A DNA stretch of 64,000 nucleotides from VAZQ01 sp963725185 (GTDB lineage: Bacteria > Pseudomonadota > Alphaproteobacteria > Rhizobiales > Xanthobacteraceae), in NCBI GenBank assembly GCA_963725185.1, contig CAVRXO010000002.1, positions 496,001 to 560,000 on the forward strand, given 5' to 3'. Numbering within the stretch: the stretch's first letter is position 1; each line of letters opens with the position of its first letter. Positions 18,552 to 26,316 of the stretch are shown here, piece after piece. Made by a program: the position numbers and the translations under genes. The notes below the pieces were generated by a model, which was not told the origin of the DNA, searched no databases, and saw only the letters and a list, made by a program, of their open reading frames with translations.

Positions 18552-18758
18552 ATGAAGCTCAGTGCGCGCAATCAGCTCAAGGGAAAGATTGTCGATGTGA
18601 TAAAGGGCGCCACCACCTCCCATGTGCGCATCGATATCGGCGGCGGGGTCATCGTCACATCCTCGATCACCAACGAGGCGGTCGCCGATCTCGCGCTCGC
18701 GAAGGGCGATGAGGCCTGGGCGGTGATCAAGGCCTCCGACGTAATGATCGGCAAATGA
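18552..18758 (+). CDS. mop: Molbindin (single Mop/TOBE domain)
   Basis: A 68-residue molybdate-binding protein: MKLSARNQLKGKIVDVIKGA is the classic Mop start, followed by TSHVRIDIGGGVIVTSSIT and a C-terminal AWAVIKASDVMIGK. Such proteins assemble into hexamers that store or buffer molybdate in the cytosol; one Mop is half of the ModE ligand domain. AAGGAG precedes the ATG by seven bases. Its stop overlaps the start of the receptor gene (ATGA), indicating coupling. It may be the ligand partner of the truncated ModE-like protein, which is inference. Confidence 0.95.
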   Translation: MKLSARNQLKGKIVDVIKGATTSHVRIDIGGGVIVTSSITNEAVADLALAKGDEAWAVIKASDVMIGK

Positions 18759-19783
18759 TGTCGATCGGCCGGCGCGCGCTACTGACCGGCATTTCGGCGA
18801 CGCTGCTGGCGCCGCGGGGCGCGCATGCCGCGACCGTCACCGACAGCGCCGGGCGCTCGGTTCCGGTGCCCGCCAACGTCGAGCGGGTGTTTCCCGCCGG
18901 GCCCCCGGCCGCGATCATGTTGTATACCCTGGCGCCCCGGCTGCTGCTCGGCTGGACGCGCCCCAATCGCGCCGAGGAGCGGGAATTTCTGTTGCCCGAC
19001 ATCGGCAGCCGCCCGCAAGTGGGTCGGATCACCGGCCGCGGCAATACCGCCAATCTCGAAGCCGTGCTCGGGCTCAAGCCGGATCTCATTCTTGATGTCG
19101 GCTACGTGACCGACACCTACGTCTCGCTGGCCGACCGCGTGCAGGAGCAGACGGGCATCTCCTATGCGCTGCTCGACGGCCGCTTCGAGGGCATAGCGGG
19201 GGCCTACCGGCTGCTCGGAGACTTGATCGGCCGCCGCGAGGACGCCGAGAGCCTTGCCCGCTATACGGAGGGCACGATCGGGACGATCAGCAGCCGGATC
19301 GCCGGCATCGCCAAAGATCAGCGGCCCCGCATCTATTTTGCACGCGGACCACGGGGCCTCGAGACCGGATTGGGCGGCTCGATCACGGTCGAGACCATCG
19401 AATTCCTGGCGCGGAACGTCGCAGGCGAAACCCGAGGCGGACTTTCAAACGTTTCGATCGAGCAGGTGCTGGTGTGGGATCCCCAGATCATCGTCACCAT
19501 CGATCGAGACTTTGCCGCAAAGATCTACGACGATCCGGCCTGGGCGACGATTGCTGCCGTCCGAACGCGCAACGTGCATCTGTCGCCCAACCTGCCGTTC
19601 GGCTGGGTCGATTTTCCGCCTTCGGTAAACCGGCTGATCGGCCTCTGGTGGCTGGCGAAGATTCTGTATCCGAGCTTGTTTCCGGAGAATCTGAAACAGC
19701 TGACCCGCGAGTTCTACCAGCAGTTCTATCATGTGCAAGTCACGGATCAGCAAATCGAGCGTTTGCTGGCGGCGCGAGCTTGA
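18755..19783 (+). CDS. Metal-chelate/oxyanion ABC receptor, MolA/BtuF-like
   Basis: A 342-residue periplasmic-binding protein of the TroA/BtuF class (PF01497). It starts MMSIGRRALLTGISATLLAP, a twin-arginine-like signal cut near HAA|TVTDS. Features are SVPVPANVERVFPAGPPAAI, LEAVLGLKPDLILDVGYVTD, a long connecting helix, and the C-terminal WLAKILYPSLF and EFYQQFYHV. In Haemophilus MolA, a receptor of this class, binds molybdate and tungstate, and the overlap with mop makes that the best guess here. Siderophore or cobalamin binding is the alternative. No MolB or MolC partner lies nearby. Confidence 0.82.
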   Translation: MMSIGRRALLTGISATLLAPRGAHAATVTDSAGRSVPVPANVERVFPAGPPAAIMLYTLAPRLLLGWTRPNRAEEREFLLPDIGSRPQVGRITGRGNTANLEAVLGLKPDLILDVGYVTDTYVSLADRVQEQTGISYALLDGRFEGIAGAYRLLGDLIGRREDAESLARYTEGTIGTISSRIAGIAKDQRPRIYFARGPRGLETGLGGSITVETIEFLARNVAGETRGGLSNVSIEQVLVWDPQIIVTIDRDFAAKIYDDPAWATIAAVRTRNVHLSPNLPFGWVDFPPSVNRLIGLWWLAKILYPSLFPENLKQLTREFYQQFYHVQVTDQQIERLLAARA

Positions 19784-19799
19784 TTGGCGCCGCTTCCGG

Positions 19800-22562
19800 T
19801 CAACCGTGGCTTTGCCCCGCGGCCGGCAGGTTCTGCCGAACGCGCGCGATGTCTTTCCAGGGATCCTGCTTGAGGCGGGTGAGGCGATTCATCAGATCGC
19901 GCACCGTGTACTGGTGGCCGGAGGTCGTGCGCGGAAGCTCCTGCCAGCCGACCGGAGCCGAAACCGGCGCGCCTTCGCGCGCCCGGGTCGAATAGGCGGC
20001 CACCGAGGTCTGTTCCAGCGAATTGCGCAGATAGTCGACGAAGATCTTCCCCTTGCGCAGCGACTTGGTGATCTTGCTGACATAGCGCTCCGGATCGTCG
20101 GCCGCCATCGCGAGCGCGACCGCCTGCGCGAAGGCTTTGGCGCCGTCCCAATCGGCGCCGTCGATCGGCAAGACCACGTGCAGGCCTTTGCCGCCCGAGA
20201 GCTTCACGAAGCTTTCAAGCTTCAGCGCAGCCAAGCGGTCGCGCACGTCGCGCGCCGCTGCCACCGTGGTGGACCAAGGCACGCCCTCGCCCGGGTCAAG
20301 ATCGAACACGATGCGATCGCAGACCTCGAGGCGGTCGAGCCTGGCGCCGCGAACATGAATTTCAAGCACGCCCGCCTGCACCAGCGACATGAGCCCATCG
20401 AGGTCATCGATCCCGATGACTTGCCGTCCATTGCTGTCGATGACGGTGCGCAGCGCCTTCTCGCTGAGCCCGGCGGAGGCATGCTTCTGGAAGAAGCATT
20501 GGCCAGCGGTGCCCTCCGGGCAACGCACGAACGCCAGCGGCCGTCCGACCACATGCGGCGCCATCCAGTCCCAGACCGCGCGATAATAGTCGGCCAGGTC
20601 CTGCTTGGTGACGCCGACGTCCACCCAATAGACCCGATCGGGATGGGTGAGCCGCACGTCATCGTGCGCGACGCGTGGCTCGCTTGTTGCGGCGCTGCCC
20701 TCGCGGGTGCCGACATTGGACGCCCGAGATTTTCGCGCCGGCGCCGCCGGATGCTTCGACGTTCGTTTTGCAATGCTGGCTCTTGCTGCCATGGCGGGCG
20801 TCTCCCGAATGACTTCCTTGGCGGGCTTATCCTCGCGCACGCCCTTGAACGCGGCCTGGCGCACGAGGCGATCGGCGGTCCAGTCGCGGAAATTCGCCTC
20901 GATCACCACTTTCGGCTCGACCCAGACCACATCGCGGCGGCGTCTTTCCTGCGGCGGCATATCGATCGGCGGACGATCGATCTCCAGCGGGTGCAGCCGG
21001 CTCCAGAGATCCTTGGCCACCGCCCGCGAATAGCCGGTGCCGATGCGGCCGCCATACCGCAGCTTGCCCTGCACGTTATAGCCGACGATCAAGGCGCCGA
21101 CCGCCTTGGGCAGCACGGTCGAAGGCGCGTAGCCCAGCACCACGAATTCCTGCTGATTGGCGCACTTGGCCTTGATCCAATTTTCGGAGCGACCCGAGAC
21201 ATAGGGTGCGTCGCTGCGCTTGGACACGATGCCTTCGAGCTTCAACTGACAGGCCCGCCGCAGCACCAGCGAGCCCTCATCATCGAAATGCTCGCTCAGC
21301 CTGATCGGCCCGGATCGTCTGGTCCGGCCCAACAACCGTGCGAGCGCGGCCTTGCGCTCGGTCAGCGGCAAAGGCGTGAGATCAGTGCCGTCGAGATGAA
21401 GAAGATCGAACACAAAGTAGACGAACCGATCGCGCCGTCCGGCCTTGAGATTGGTCTGCAACGCCGAGAAGCTTGAAATTCCGCCCTCGTCCTCGACGAT
21501 CAGCTCGCCGTCGAGCAGCGCGGTCGCGGCCGGCAGTTTCGCGACGGCGGCGGCGACGTTGGGGAACCGGTGCGCCCAATCGAGACCCTTGCGAGTGAGA
21601 AGCCGCACCTCGCCATGATCGAGCCGCGCCTGGATGCGGTAGCCGTCGAACTTGACTTCGTGCAGCCAACCCGCACCGCTCGGGGCCGCGGCCCGTAGCG
21701 TGGCGAGCGCCGGCGGCACGAAGTCCGGCAGCGCATCGCCGCCGGATTTCGCCTTGCCGGCCTTCTTCCCGGTCGCCTTCCCGTTCTTGGTGGAGGTGCT
21801 CTTCTTGGTAAAGGTACTGTTCTTGGCGGACCTGCCTCCCTTGGCCGCGGCTGTCGCCCGTCGTGGCGTGCGCGTGCTGCGCGGCATGGCGGCCGTGCTC
21901 TTTCGGCGAGCCGGCTCCGCGGTCTTTTTCGCCAATGGCTTCGCCGCCTTCCGGGGCGTCTCGCCGCGGTTCGATTGCCAGACCCGCTTGCCGCCGCGAC
22001 CCTCGGCAATCTCCTCCATGCTGCGTCCACTCGCCGCCGACAGCGATTGCTCCTCGAGTATGTCGGGATCGCTTGCGCTGCGCGCCGCCTCGTCATCGCC
22101 CTTGATCAGCAGCCAGGGGTCCTGCCGCTCGTTCGGCCGCTTGCGCATGCGCACCAGATGCCATCGCCCTTTGAGCTTCTCGCCGTCGAGCACGAAGTCC
22201 AGACGGCCATTGCGGTAGTCCTTGTGCGCATCGCCCTCCGGATACCAGTGGCCGCGATCCCAGATCATGACGGTGCCGCCGCCATATTGGCCCTGGGGAA
22301 TCGTGCCCTCGAAGGTGTTGTACTCGATCGGGTGGTCCTCGACGTGGATGGCTAGGCGCTTCTCGCCCGGGACCAGGCTCGGCCCGCGCGTCACGGCCCA
22401 GCTCTTCATCACGCCGTCGAGCTCAAGCCGAAGATCGTAGTGCAGCCGGCGGGCGGCATGCTTCTGGATCACGTAGCGGCCGCCCTTGTCGCGCTGCGTA
22501 CGGCCGCGCGGCTCCGGCGTCACCGCGAAATCGCGCTTCTTATGGTAGACCTGAAGTCCCAC
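19800..22562 (-). CDS. ligD: Multidomain NHEJ DNA ligase LigD
   Basis: Repairs double-strand breaks with Ku. The 920 residues are ordered as phosphoesterase (about 10-170; RYVIQKHAARRLHYDLRLEL, IPQGQYGGGTVMIWDRG), ATP-dependent ligase (about 285-590; adenylated lysine K304 in EVKFDGYRIQ, LLDGELIVED, LEGIVSKRSDAPY) and polymerase/primase (about 640-915; VFDLDPGEGVPW, VKLSGGKGLHVVLPI, ERYVSKITKSLRKGKIF). A Lys/Arg/Ala/Thr-rich linker (about 195-285) and a shorter basic linker near 600-640 separate them. Start is GTG 22562 (cac on the plus strand) with a weak ribosome site. A second, broken ligase gene lies just upstream and Ku lies 22 kb away beyond the alpha-glucan cluster. Confidence 0.96.
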   Translation of the reverse strand: MGLQVYHKKRDFAVTPEPRGRTQRDKGGRYVIQKHAARRLHYDLRLELDGVMKSWAVTRGPSLVPGEKRLAIHVEDHPIEYNTFEGTIPQGQYGGGTVMIWDRGHWYPEGDAHKDYRNGRLDFVLDGEKLKGRWHLVRMRKRPNERQDPWLLIKGDDEAARSASDPDILEEQSLSAASGRSMEEIAEGRGGKRVWQSNRGETPRKAAKPLAKKTAEPARRKSTAAMPRSTRTPRRATAAAKGGRSAKNSTFTKKSTSTKNGKATGKKAGKAKSGGDALPDFVPPALATLRAAAPSGAGWLHEVKFDGYRIQARLDHGEVRLLTRKGLDWAHRFPNVAAAVAKLPAATALLDGELIVEDEGGISSFSALQTNLKAGRRDRFVYFVFDLLHLDGTDLTPLPLTERKAALARLLGRTRRSGPIRLSEHFDDEGSLVLRRACQLKLEGIVSKRSDAPYVSGRSENWIKAKCANQQEFVVLGYAPSTVLPKAVGALIVGYNVQGKLRYGGRIGTGYSRAVAKDLWSRLHPLEIDRPPIDMPPQERRRRDVVWVEPKVVIEANFRDWTADRLVRQAAFKGVREDKPAKEVIRETPAMAARASIAKRTSKHPAAPARKSRASNVGTREGSAATSEPRVAHDDVRLTHPDRVYWVDVGVTKQDLADYYRAVWDWMAPHVVGRPLAFVRCPEGTAGQCFFQKHASAGLSEKALRTVIDSNGRQVIGIDDLDGLMSLVQAGVLEIHVRGARLDRLEVCDRIVFDLDPGEGVPWSTTVAAARDVRDRLAALKLESFVKLSGGKGLHVVLPIDGADWDGAKAFAQAVALAMAADDPERYVSKITKSLRKGKIFVDYLRNSLEQTSVAAYSTRAREGAPVSAPVGWQELPRTTSGHQYTVRDLMNRLTRLKQDPWKDIARVRQNLPAAGQSHG

Positions 22563-22718
22563 GGTTCAGCTCGCGCCCTCCACGCCGTTCAGCTTCGCCA
22601 TGTGGCGGATGCGCCACCGCGAGCTCACGAGATCGACAGTGTTAACGCACATGTTTGGCGCCCGGTTCCGCGCACGGAGTTTCGGCCATCGAGCATTCGG
22701 AGGAGTGCGGATGGCATC

Positions 22719-23748
22719 TTAGTGCAGAAGCTTGGTCAGGTCCGCTTTCTTCTGCTTGACTTGCTCCATGGTGCACTGGAGCGGCCGTTTGTCCGGTCTC
22801 CAGCGCAGAAATTTGGTGCCATGGCGGAACCGCTCGCCGGTGAAATGGTCGTAGCGTACCTCCGCTACCAGCTTGGGCTTCAAGGGCTGCCAGTCGGCTG
22901 AACGCGCGGTCGACTAGCGGCTCGGTCCGCCCGGCCTGTTCCCGGTGAAGCCAGGCTCGGCGATGAGCTTCTCGAGCTTGGCGGTGAGCGCCTTCTTCTC
23001 GTGGTTCGCAATCGAGGAGGTGAAGCCGACGTGATGCAACAGACCGTCGGCATCGTAGAGTCCGAGCAGCAGCGAGCCGACCTCTCTCTTGCCTTCGTTG
23101 TAGCGGAAGCCCCCCACCACGCAGTCCGCGCTGCGGAAGTTCTTGATCTTCTGCATGCCGGTGCGCTCGCCGGAGCGATAATCAAGATCGATCCGCTTGG
23201 CGATGATGCCGTCGAGGGTCGCGCCTACGCGTTTGAGCCAACCCTTCGCCTCGCTGAGCTTGGTCGTCGCCGGCGACAATTGGATGGAGCCGTTGCCGAG
23301 ATAGCGGGCCGCGAAGGCTTCGAGCTTGCGGCGGCGCTCGCGCAGAGGCTCACCGACGAGCGACCTGCCCGTTCGAGCCGGCGAGGAGATCGAAGACGAT
23401 CAGCCGCGCAGGCGTCCCCTGCGACAGCCGCCGCACGCGGCTCGGCGCCGGATGAATCCGCTGCAGCAATGCATCGAACGAGAAGGCGTCGCCTTGCGGC
23501 ACCACGATCTCGGCGTCCAGCACGAAGCGCTTCGCTTTGGTCGCCCGCACGGCTTCGACCAACTCGGGGAAATACCGCGTCAGCATGCGGCCTGATTTGG
23601 ACTGCAGCTCGATCTCGTCGTCATCTCGAAAGACCAGGCAGCGAAAGCCGTCCCATTTCGGCTCGTATTGCCAGCCATCGCCGGTCGGCACTTTATCAAC
23701 CGACAACGCCTCCATCGGAGGCAGCGGCGGACGCAGCTGCAGGCTCAC
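22719..23748 (-). pseudogene. Decayed ATP-dependent DNA ligase (LigC-like)
   Basis: Reads as an NHEJ-type stand-alone ATP-dependent ligase of about 343 codons: ALSVDKVPTGDGWQYEPKWD holds the adenylation lysine (PKWDGFRCLVF), then LDAEIVVPQGDAFSFDALL, LDGIIAKRIDLDYRSGERTG and a C-terminal oligonucleotide-binding part (LVAEVRYDHFTGERFRHGTK, RWRPDKRPLQCTMEQV). Two lesions are seen. One extra base near 23366 shifts the frame after LLAGSNG. An in-frame TAG at 22914-22916 follows GGPSR where relatives as I recall them have Trp, so TGG to TAG is likely. The reading frame then continues to a natural TAA at 22719. Two independent lesions favour a genuine pseudogene. Start would be GTG 23748. Confidence 0.85.
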
Positions 23749-23850
23749 GCTCGCTCCCGCTTAAAAATGATCGCGCAACACTCTCCCATTACGAGACGGG
23801 GAGCAAGTTCGTGCTCCCCGTATATCCTTGTGTCATCCGCAATTGCGCCC

Positions 23851-24312
23851 TCAGCAGCCGCTCACGCCACCGGTGTTGGGGACTGCCATCGGATTGGCCT
23901 TGAGCGGGTCTTGCGTGGTCGCTTGGTTGGCGCCGATCGTACTGTTCTTCATGGCGGTGCCGCTTCCGCCGGGAGCGTTGGTGCTTCCGGTGACGCCGCC
24001 AGTCCCGGGCGTGCCGGCGGCGCTGCCCACGGTCGAGCCGCTCGCGCAGCCTGGGCGTGAGGCAGCGGTGTTGGGATTCACCTGCCCAGGCGTGGTCGAT
24101 TGGCCCGGCGTCGGTGCCGGCGCGGGGCCTATGCCGCCACCCAACGCGCCGCCGGGGCTTGTTGCGGACGAACCGGCGCCGGCGCCGCCTGTGCCCCCAG
24201 CTCCTCCCGCCCCACCGCCGGCTCCGCCTCCGCCGGCCTGCCCGAGCACGAGGCCCGCGCTGCTCGCAAGAATGAGGCCGGCCAAGATGGCCACGTGTCG
24301 CTTCGACCGCAT
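23851..24312 (-). CDS. Glycine-rich secreted protein
   Basis: A 153-residue low-complexity exported protein. ATG 24312 follows AAAGGAG and begins a signal peptide (HVAILAGLILASSAGLVLGQ, cut near LGQ|AGGG). The mature part is mostly Gly, Ala, Ser, Thr and Pro, with GGGGAGGGAGGAGG near its start and two cysteines, one at the very end (GVSGC). No catalytic motif is present. It could be a cell-surface filler or structural protein. It lies between the ligases and the alpha-glucan cluster, transcribed away from the latter. Confidence 0.72.
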   Translation of the reverse strand: MRSKRHVAILAGLILASSAGLVLGQAGGGGAGGGAGGAGGTGGAGAGSSATSPGGALGGGIGPAPAPTPGQSTTPGQVNPNTAASRPGCASGSTVGSAAGTPGTGGVTGSTNAPGGSGTAMKNSTIGANQATTQDPLKANPMAVPNTGGVSGC

Positions 24313-24530
24313 ATCAATCTCCTTTGTTGCTCTTGCCTTTGCACCAACGCCGCCACGCAAGGCCAGTTCCCGAGCCGGGACGCCATCCGACAAACCCCAT
24401 CGCCGGAGGTCAAAAGGGGTGCTGTCGCGGCCGTGACGACCCGCGGGGAGGCCTTTTTGCGAGAGCGCGCGCGGAACCCCCGGCGTGTCGATCAATTATC
24501 CTGGGTCCGCCTCCCACCCAAGCGTGACCG

Positions 24531-26219
24531 ATGATCAACGACCTTTGGTACAAGAACGGCGTGATCTATTGCCTCTCCGTGGCAAGCTATATGGACGCCA
24601 ACGGCGACGGAGTCGGCGATTTCCAAGGCCTCATGCGCCGGCTCGACTATCTTCACGGTCTGGGCATAACCGCCATCTGGCTGATGCCGTTCCAAACCTC
24701 GCCCTGTCGCGACGACGGGTACGATGTGTCGGACTACTACAATGTCGACCCGCGCTACGGCACGCTCGGCGACTTTGTCGAATTCGCGCACGGGGCCAAG
24801 CAACGTGGAATTCGCGTCATCATCGATCTGGTCGTCAATCATACCTCGAACCAGCATCCATGGTTCAAGGATGCGCGGCGGGATCCCTCTTCCACCTATC
24901 GCGACTGGTACGTCTGGTCGAAGAAGAAGCCGCGCAACGCGAACAAGGGAATGGTGTTCCCGGGGGTCCAGAAATCGACCTGGAGCTACGATCCGGTCGC
25001 ACGCGCGTGGTACTTTCATCGCTTCTATGATTTCCAGCCCGATCTCAATACGTCCAATCCGCAAGTCCAGGCCGAGATCCTCAAGATCATGGGTTTCTGG
25101 ATCCAGCAAGGCGTCTCCGGCTTTCGAATGGATGCCGTGCCCTTCGTGATCGCGACCAAGGGCCCCGATGTCACCAAGCAAATAGAGCAATATGACATGC
25201 TGCGGGATCTGCGCGAGTTCCTGCAGTGGCGCCAGGGCGACGCAATCATCCTGGCGGAAGCGAACGTGCTGCCGGAGACCGACATGGAATATTTCGGGAC
25301 GGCGGGCGACCGCATGCACATGATGTTCAATTTTCAGGTCAACCAGAACCTGTTCTACGCGCTGGCGACCGCCGACACGCAACCGCTTGTGAAAGCCATC
25401 AAGGCCACCAAGGCGCGGCCGGCGACGGCGCAGTGGGGACAGTTCCTGCGAAACCACGACGAGCTCGATCTGGGACGCTTGACCAAGCCGCAGCGGGAAG
25501 CCGTGTTCGCGGCGTTTGGGCCCGAACCCGAGATGCAGCTTTACAATCGCGGCATCAGGCGCAGGCTTGCTCCGATGCTGCAAGGCGACCGCCGGCGCAT
25601 CGAGCTCGCCTATAGCCTGATGTTCACGCTGCCGGGCACGCCGGTCGTGCGCTACGGCGACGAGATCGGGATGGGCGACGAGCTTCGCCTGCCTGAGCGC
25701 GCATGCGCGCGCACGCCCATGCAGTGGTCGACCGAGCCCAATGCTGGTTTCAGCAAGAACGACAAGCCATTGCTGCCGGTCATCGACAGCGGTCCGTTCG
25801 GCTACGGGCACGTCAACGCGGCCAAGCAGCGCCGCGACCCGTACTCGATGCTGAACTGGACCGAGCGCATCATAAGGATGCGAAAGGAAGTCCCGGAGAT
25901 CGGATGGGGAGATTTCGAGATCATCCCGACGCACGATCCGGCCGTGCTGGCGTTGCGATACGACTGGCGCAACAACTCGGTGCTGTTCGTGCACAATTTC
26001 GAAGCAACGCCGCGCGAGATCACCTTCCGGACCGGCATTGCCGGCGAGGCCGGCGCGCTCCTGGTCAATCTGCTGTCCGAGGATCACAGCAGCGCCGATA
26101 CGACCGGAAAACATCACCTGCTGATGGAGGCGTATGGATATCGCTGGTATCGGGTCGGCGGCCTGGACTATCTGCTGAAACGGAGCGATGTCGAAACCGC
26201 ATCCGAGGCGGTGAGCTGA
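24531..26219 (+). CDS. GH13 alpha-glucan/trehalose enzyme, TreS-like (stand-alone)
   Basis: A 562-residue (beta/alpha)8 glycoside hydrolase close in sequence to trehalose synthase (maltose to trehalose isomerase). Catalytic residues are D201 in GFRMDAVPF, E243 in IILAEANVL and D310 in LRNHDELDL. Further TreS-like signs are YKNGVIYCLSVASYMDANGD, VNHTSNQHPWF and GMGDELRLPERACARTPMQW. It lacks the fused maltokinase domain of the TreS protein at 32125-35400, and several otherwise conserved TreS positions differ (CLSVASYMD for a typical ELHVRAFxD). It could be an isomerase paralogue or an alpha-glucosidase. First gene of the alpha-glucan cluster, ending 97 bases before the next start. Confidence 0.85.
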   Translation: MINDLWYKNGVIYCLSVASYMDANGDGVGDFQGLMRRLDYLHGLGITAIWLMPFQTSPCRDDGYDVSDYYNVDPRYGTLGDFVEFAHGAKQRGIRVIIDLVVNHTSNQHPWFKDARRDPSSTYRDWYVWSKKKPRNANKGMVFPGVQKSTWSYDPVARAWYFHRFYDFQPDLNTSNPQVQAEILKIMGFWIQQGVSGFRMDAVPFVIATKGPDVTKQIEQYDMLRDLREFLQWRQGDAIILAEANVLPETDMEYFGTAGDRMHMMFNFQVNQNLFYALATADTQPLVKAIKATKARPATAQWGQFLRNHDELDLGRLTKPQREAVFAAFGPEPEMQLYNRGIRRRLAPMLQGDRRRIELAYSLMFTLPGTPVVRYGDEIGMGDELRLPERACARTPMQWSTEPNAGFSKNDKPLLPVIDSGPFGYGHVNAAKQRRDPYSMLNWTERIIRMRKEVPEIGWGDFEIIPTHDPAVLALRYDWRNNSVLFVHNFEATPREITFRTGIAGEAGALLVNLLSEDHSSADTTGKHHLLMEAYGYRWYRVGGLDYLLKRSDVETASEAVS

Positions 26220-26316
26220 TGCAGGCCTGCCCTCGCGCCAGCCATAGAATTTGCGGATGGCGCCGGCACGCCGCTTCGACGGCCGGCCGAACCAGCTCCC
26301 AGCGCCTGGACGCATC

